Assembly: GCF_001314325.1 (NCBI RefSeq)
Contig: NZ_CP009429.1
Location: 3,906,501 to 3,970,500, forward strand
DNA from: Sphingopyxis macrogoltabida
GTDB lineage: Bacteria; Pseudomonadota; Alphaproteobacteria; Sphingomonadales; Sphingomonadaceae
Length of the DNA: 64,000 nucleotides
Direction of reading: 5' to 3'
The notes under the pieces were generated by a model. It worked only from the letters and a program-made list of their open reading frames with translations, was not told the origin of the DNA and made no database searches. The position numbers were made by a program, and so were the translations under genes. Shown here one piece after another: positions 61,189-64,000 of this stretch (positions within the stretch are counted from its first letter, which is position 1; each line of letters begins with the position of its first letter).

Positions 61189-61222
61189 AAAAAGGGCGGC
61201 GATCCTTGCGGACGCCGCCCTT
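61189..61222 (-). terminator. terminator at the end of the alpha operon
   Basis: AGGGCGGCG/CGCCGCCCT stem followed by TTTTTCG on the minus strand, just after the rplQ stop. Confidence 0.75.
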
Positions 61223-61244
61223 GATTCGATTCGGGACCGGAAGC

Positions 61245-61667
61245 TCAGGCGGCTTCCATATCCTCGTCATATTGCTCGACCGGACCCGAGTCCTGGCCCT
61301 TGGCATCGACGTCGCGGTCGACGAATTCGATGATCGCCATCGGCGCCGCGTCCGAAGCGCGGATGCCAGCCTTGATGACGCGCGTGTAACCGCCGTTGCG
61401 GTCCTTGTAACGCTCGGCGAGGACGTCGAACAGCTTCACGAGCTGCGTGTCGTCCATCAGGCGGCTGTTGGCGAGACGGCGATTGGCAAGCCCGCCGCGC
61501 TTGGCGAGCGTGACCAGCTTTTCGACATAGGGGCGCAGTTCCTTCGCCTTGGCGAGGGTCGTCGTGATCTGCTCATGCTTGATGAGCGAGGCCGACATGT
61601 TGCGGAACAGGGCCGTGCGGTGCGCGCTGGTGCGCTGAAGCTTCCGGCCACCCGATTTATGACGCAT
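61245..61667 (-). CDS. rplQ: 50S ribosomal protein L17
   Basis: A 140-residue L17 starting [24 protein letters not shown], with [30 protein letters not shown] and [26 protein letters not shown]. The C-terminal acidic tail ([20 protein letters not shown]) is typical of alphaproteobacteria. It ends the alpha operon. Confidence 0.98.
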   Translation of the reverse strand: MRHKSGGRKLQRTSAHRTALFRNMSASLIKHEQITTTLAKAKELRPYVEKLVTLAKRGGLANRRLANSRLMDDTQLVKLFDVLAERYKDRNGGYTRVIKAGIRASDAAPMAIIEFVDRDVDAKGQDSGPVEQYDEDMEAA

Positions 61668-61749
61668 AATCCATTCCTTCGTTTGTCAGAGGGGCCGTTC
61701 GAGGTACCCCAAGCCAGGCCCACTTGAGGGGGAGCCCTTTGCCCTTCGT

Positions 61750-61813
61750 GTTCCCCGGCGAAAGCCGCGGCCCATATACGCTTGCGACTGGACCCCGGCT
61801 TTCGCCGGGGAAC
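61750..61813. repeat. 18-bp inverted repeat between rpoA and rplQ
   Basis: GTTCCCCGGCGAAAGCCG and CGGCTTTCGCCGGGGAAC are perfect 18-bp arms separated by 28 nt. They resemble REP-like elements common in sphingomonad intergenic DNA. It lies inside the alpha operon, where it would form a long hairpin in the rpoA-rplQ spacer. Confidence 0.6.
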
Positions 61814-61822
61814 AGTTTGAGA

Positions 61823-62881
61823 TCAGCCGAGAAGTTCCTGTTCGAGCTTCTTGGCCATTTCCTCGATGTTCTCGGGCGGCCATCCGGGGATGTCCATGCC
61901 GAGGCGCAGGCCCATCGACGACAGCACTTCCTTGATTTCGTTCAGGGACTTGCGGCCGAAGTTCGGGGTGCGAAGCATTTCGGCTTCGGTCTTCTGGACC
62001 AGATCGCCGATGTAGATGATGTTGTCGTTCTTGAGGCAGTTGGCGCTGCGGACCGACAGTTCGAGCTCGTCGACCTTCTTGAGAAGGAAGCGGTTGAGCT
62101 GGTTGACGTCCGACTCGTCGGCGGTGGTCGACGGCGCGGCCATGCCGATCATGCCGCTGTCGTTCATCGCTTCTTCGAAGTGGACGAAGACCTGAAGCTG
62201 GTCCTGAAGGATGCGCGCGGCGTAAGCGACGGCGTCTTCCGGGGTCACCGTACCGTCGGTTTCGACGGTCAGGTTCAGCTTGTCATAGTCCAGCTCCTGA
62301 CCGATGCGAGCATTGTCGACCTTGTAGGCGACCTGGCGCACCGGCGAGTAGAGCGAGTCGACCGGGATCAGGCCGATCGGCGCGTCGGCCGGGCGGTTGG
62401 CGGTCGCGGGGACATAGCCCTTGCCGGTGTCGGCGACGAGTTCCATGTTCAGCGTCGCGCCGTCGTCGAGGTGGCAGATGACATGGTTCGGGTTCATCAC
62501 CTTGATGTCGCCCGACACCATGATGTCGCCGGCCTTGACGGTCGCGGGACCGGTCGCCGAAAGCTGCAGCCGCTTCGGGCCTTCGCCTTCCATCTTGAGC
62601 GCGATCTGCTTCACGTTGAGCACGATGTCGGTGACGTCTTCACGCACGCCGGCCAGGCTCGAGAATTCGTGCAGCACGTTCTCGATCTTGATCGACGTGA
62701 TGGCCGCACCCTGGAGCGACGAGAGCAGCACGCGGCGCAGCGCGTTGCCGAGCGTCAGGCCGAAGCCGCGCTCGAGCGGCTCGGCGACGAAGGTCGCCTT
62801 GCGCTTGCCGTCGCTGCCAGCCTTGATTTCCAGGTTGCTGGGCTTCTTCAATTCCTGCCAGTTCCGGATATTGACAGTCAT
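61823..62881 (-). CDS. rpoA: DNA-directed RNA polymerase alpha subunit
   Basis: A 352-residue RpoA starting [20 protein letters not shown]. The N-terminal assembly domain ([27 protein letters not shown]) and the C-terminal domain that contacts UP elements and activators ([46 protein letters not shown]) are intact. Confidence 0.99.
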   Translation of the reverse strand: MTVNIRNWQELKKPSNLEIKAGSDGKRKATFVAEPLERGFGLTLGNALRRVLLSSLQGAAITSIKIENVLHEFSSLAGVREDVTDIVLNVKQIALKMEGEGPKRLQLSATGPATVKAGDIMVSGDIKVMNPNHVICHLDDGATLNMELVADTGKGYVPATANRPADAPIGLIPVDSLYSPVRQVAYKVDNARIGQELDYDKLNLTVETDGTVTPEDAVAYAARILQDQLQVFVHFEEAMNDSGMIGMAAPSTTADESDVNQLNRFLLKKVDELELSVRSANCLKNDNIIYIGDLVQKTEAEMLRTPNFGRKSLNEIKEVLSSMGLRLGMDIPGWPPENIEEMAKKLEQELLG

Positions 62882-62981
62882 GGACTTCCCTTTGCTTTGG
62901 GCGGGACGGGCGGGGATCGGCCACCTGTCCAGCGAGGATTTTATGCGGGCGGCGCTCCGGCGGAGCGCGCCCGTAGAGACG

Positions 62982-63371
62982 TCAGACGCGGCGGCGCTTG
63001 GCCGGGCGGACGCCATTGTGCGGGATCGGCGTCACGTCGCGGATCGACGTGATGTGGAAACCGACCGCCTGCAGGGCGCGGAGGGCCGATTCACGACCCG
63101 CGCCGGGGCCCTTGACCTCGACTTCGAGGGTACGGACGCCATGTTCGGCGGCCTTCTTGCCGGCGTCTTCGGCGCACACCTGAGCGGCATACGGGGTCGA
63201 CTTGCGGCTGCCCTTGAAGCCCATCATGCCGGCGCTCGACCAGGCAATCGCATTGCCCTGCGCGTCGGTGATGGTGATCATCGTGTTGTTGAAGGTCGCG
63301 TTGACGTGGGCGACGCCCGACGAGATATTCTTGCGTTCGCGCCGACGAAGACGCTGCGGTTCACGAGCCAT
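62982..63371 (-). CDS. rpsK: 30S ribosomal protein S11
   Basis: A 129-residue S11 with [21 protein letters not shown] and [45 protein letters not shown], ending [15 protein letters not shown]. It lies between rpsM and rpoA as in other bacteria. Confidence 0.99.
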   Translation of the reverse strand: MAREPQRLRRRERKNISSGVAHVNATFNNTMITITDAQGNAIAWSSAGMMGFKGSRKSTPYAAQVCAEDAGKKAAEHGVRTLEVEVKGPGAGRESALRALQAVGFHITSIRDVTPIPHNGVRPAKRRRV

Positions 63372-63470
63372 GATATATTCCTAACCTAATCCTGAATGGC
63401 CGGCGGTGGGCACTGGGCCGCTGCCCCGGCAGGGAAAGCAAGGAAGCGCGCCGGAAGGGCGCGCTCGACC

Positions 63471-63839
63471 TTACTTCTTCTTGCCGGCGATCGGCTTGGC
63501 CTTGCCCTTGCGGGTGCGCGCATTGGTGTGCGTACGCTGGCCACGAACCGGCAGGCCCTTGCGATGACGCAGGCCGCGATAGCAGGCGAGGTCCATCAGA
63601 CGCTTGATGTTCATCGCCGTGTTGCGGCGAAGGTCACCCTCGACCGTGTGGTCGGCGTCGATCGCTTCGCGGATCTGCAGCACTTCGGCGTCGCTGAGGT
63701 CCTGAACGCGACGCGTGTGGTCGATGCCCAGCTTGTCGGCGATGTCGACGGCGGTCTTGCGGCCGATGCCGTGGATATAGGTGAGCGCGATGATCACGCG
63801 CTTGTTGGTGGGCAGGTTGACGCCCGCAATACGTGCCAT
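63471..63839 (-). CDS. rpsM: 30S ribosomal protein S13
   Basis: A 122-residue S13 starting [39 protein letters not shown], with [22 protein letters not shown] near the end. It is the first alpha-operon gene in this window; the 160 nt upstream contain no further gene. Confidence 0.99.
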   Translation of the reverse strand: MARIAGVNLPTNKRVIIALTYIHGIGRKTAVDIADKLGIDHTRRVQDLSDAEVLQIREAIDADHTVEGDLRRNTAMNIKRLMDLACYRGLRHRKGLPVRGQRTHTNARTRKGKAKPIAGKKK

Positions 63840-64000
63840 TTATTCTTTCTCCTGCTCCACAGGGCGGCTGGCAATCGGCCCCATCTCAAAGCGTCTGATT
63901 TCCAACGCAAAAAACGGACCACGATGCGCAGGCGCGCTTCGCCGTCCGGTCAAGATGTCGGAATGGATGGGCAATTAGGGTGAGTCGCGCGCAAAGTCAA

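Overview
The window is high-GC chromosomal DNA from an alphaproteobacterium of the order Sphingomonadales, most like Sphingopyxis or a close Sphingomonas relative. This rests on the core genes (rpsM-rpsK-rpoA-rplQ, sucC, etfBA, purC, trcR/DUF1013, DUF1192), the many Tat- or Sec-exported hydrolases, the TonB-dependent receptor and the overall codon use. No prophage, plasmid module, rRNA or CRISPR array is visible. It reads as ordinary chromosome with accessory patches.

Layout. 1-1050: end of a methyltransferase gene, a zinc-ribbon-less PhnA protein and an SMR exporter. 1067-4578 (minus): crotonase, an ACAD11/LvaA-like kinase and a partner acyl-CoA dehydrogenase, a likely 4-hydroxyacyl-CoA degradation unit. 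4655-6492: an SPFH protein, then an almost gene-free stretch holding two tandem degenerate tRNA-like cloverleaves. 6493-13675 (minus): JmjC-like cupin, serine hydrolase, DUF389 protein, etfBA, sucC and a lipoprotein. 13752-20394 (minus): class A beta-lactamase-like lipoprotein, periplasmic MsrA with a 35-residue leader-like membrane peptide, and a CocE/TonB-receptor pair. 20615-24609: aminotransferase, a 264-bp TA-flanked inverted-repeat element, pabB-pabC fusion and a small exported protein. 24736-31091: fadD, MerC, Zur, fumarase and membrane or unknown proteins. 31203-35409: two tandem Tat-exported M20-like paralogues with altered metal sites, then a VOC protein. 35406-42426: DUF481 protein, a TraB/GumN-like protein, MBL hydrolase, TrcR, an M19-like protein with altered metal site, quinone oxidoreductase and DUF1192. 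42604-50853: M16 protease, GGDEF protein, a bacterial lipoxygenase, purC and a crotonase. 50932-57140: three small exported proteins each with its own terminator, free-Met-sulfoxide reductase, EEP phosphatase/nuclease and prolyl oligopeptidase. 57238-60571: an overlapping operon of GbsR/MarR regulator, DUF4166, DCC thioredoxin-like and saccharopine-dehydrogenase-like/DUF4166 proteins. 60727-63839: XRE regulator and the alpha-operon ribosomal genes.

Themes. Acyl-CoA metabolism recurs (ACAD, two crotonases, FadD, ETF). A 16-bp palindrome of LiuR type lies at similar distance upstream of both etfBA and the second crotonase, suggesting a shared regulator. Methionine-sulfoxide repair appears twice (exported MsrA, cytosolic fRMsr). 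Three exported metallopeptidase-like proteins have lost canonical metal ligands. The best candidates for undescribed biology are those altered metallopeptidases, the GbsR-DUF4166-DCC-SDR operon with an operator across its start codon, the tandem tRNA-like RNA, and the MsrA-coupled micropeptide.
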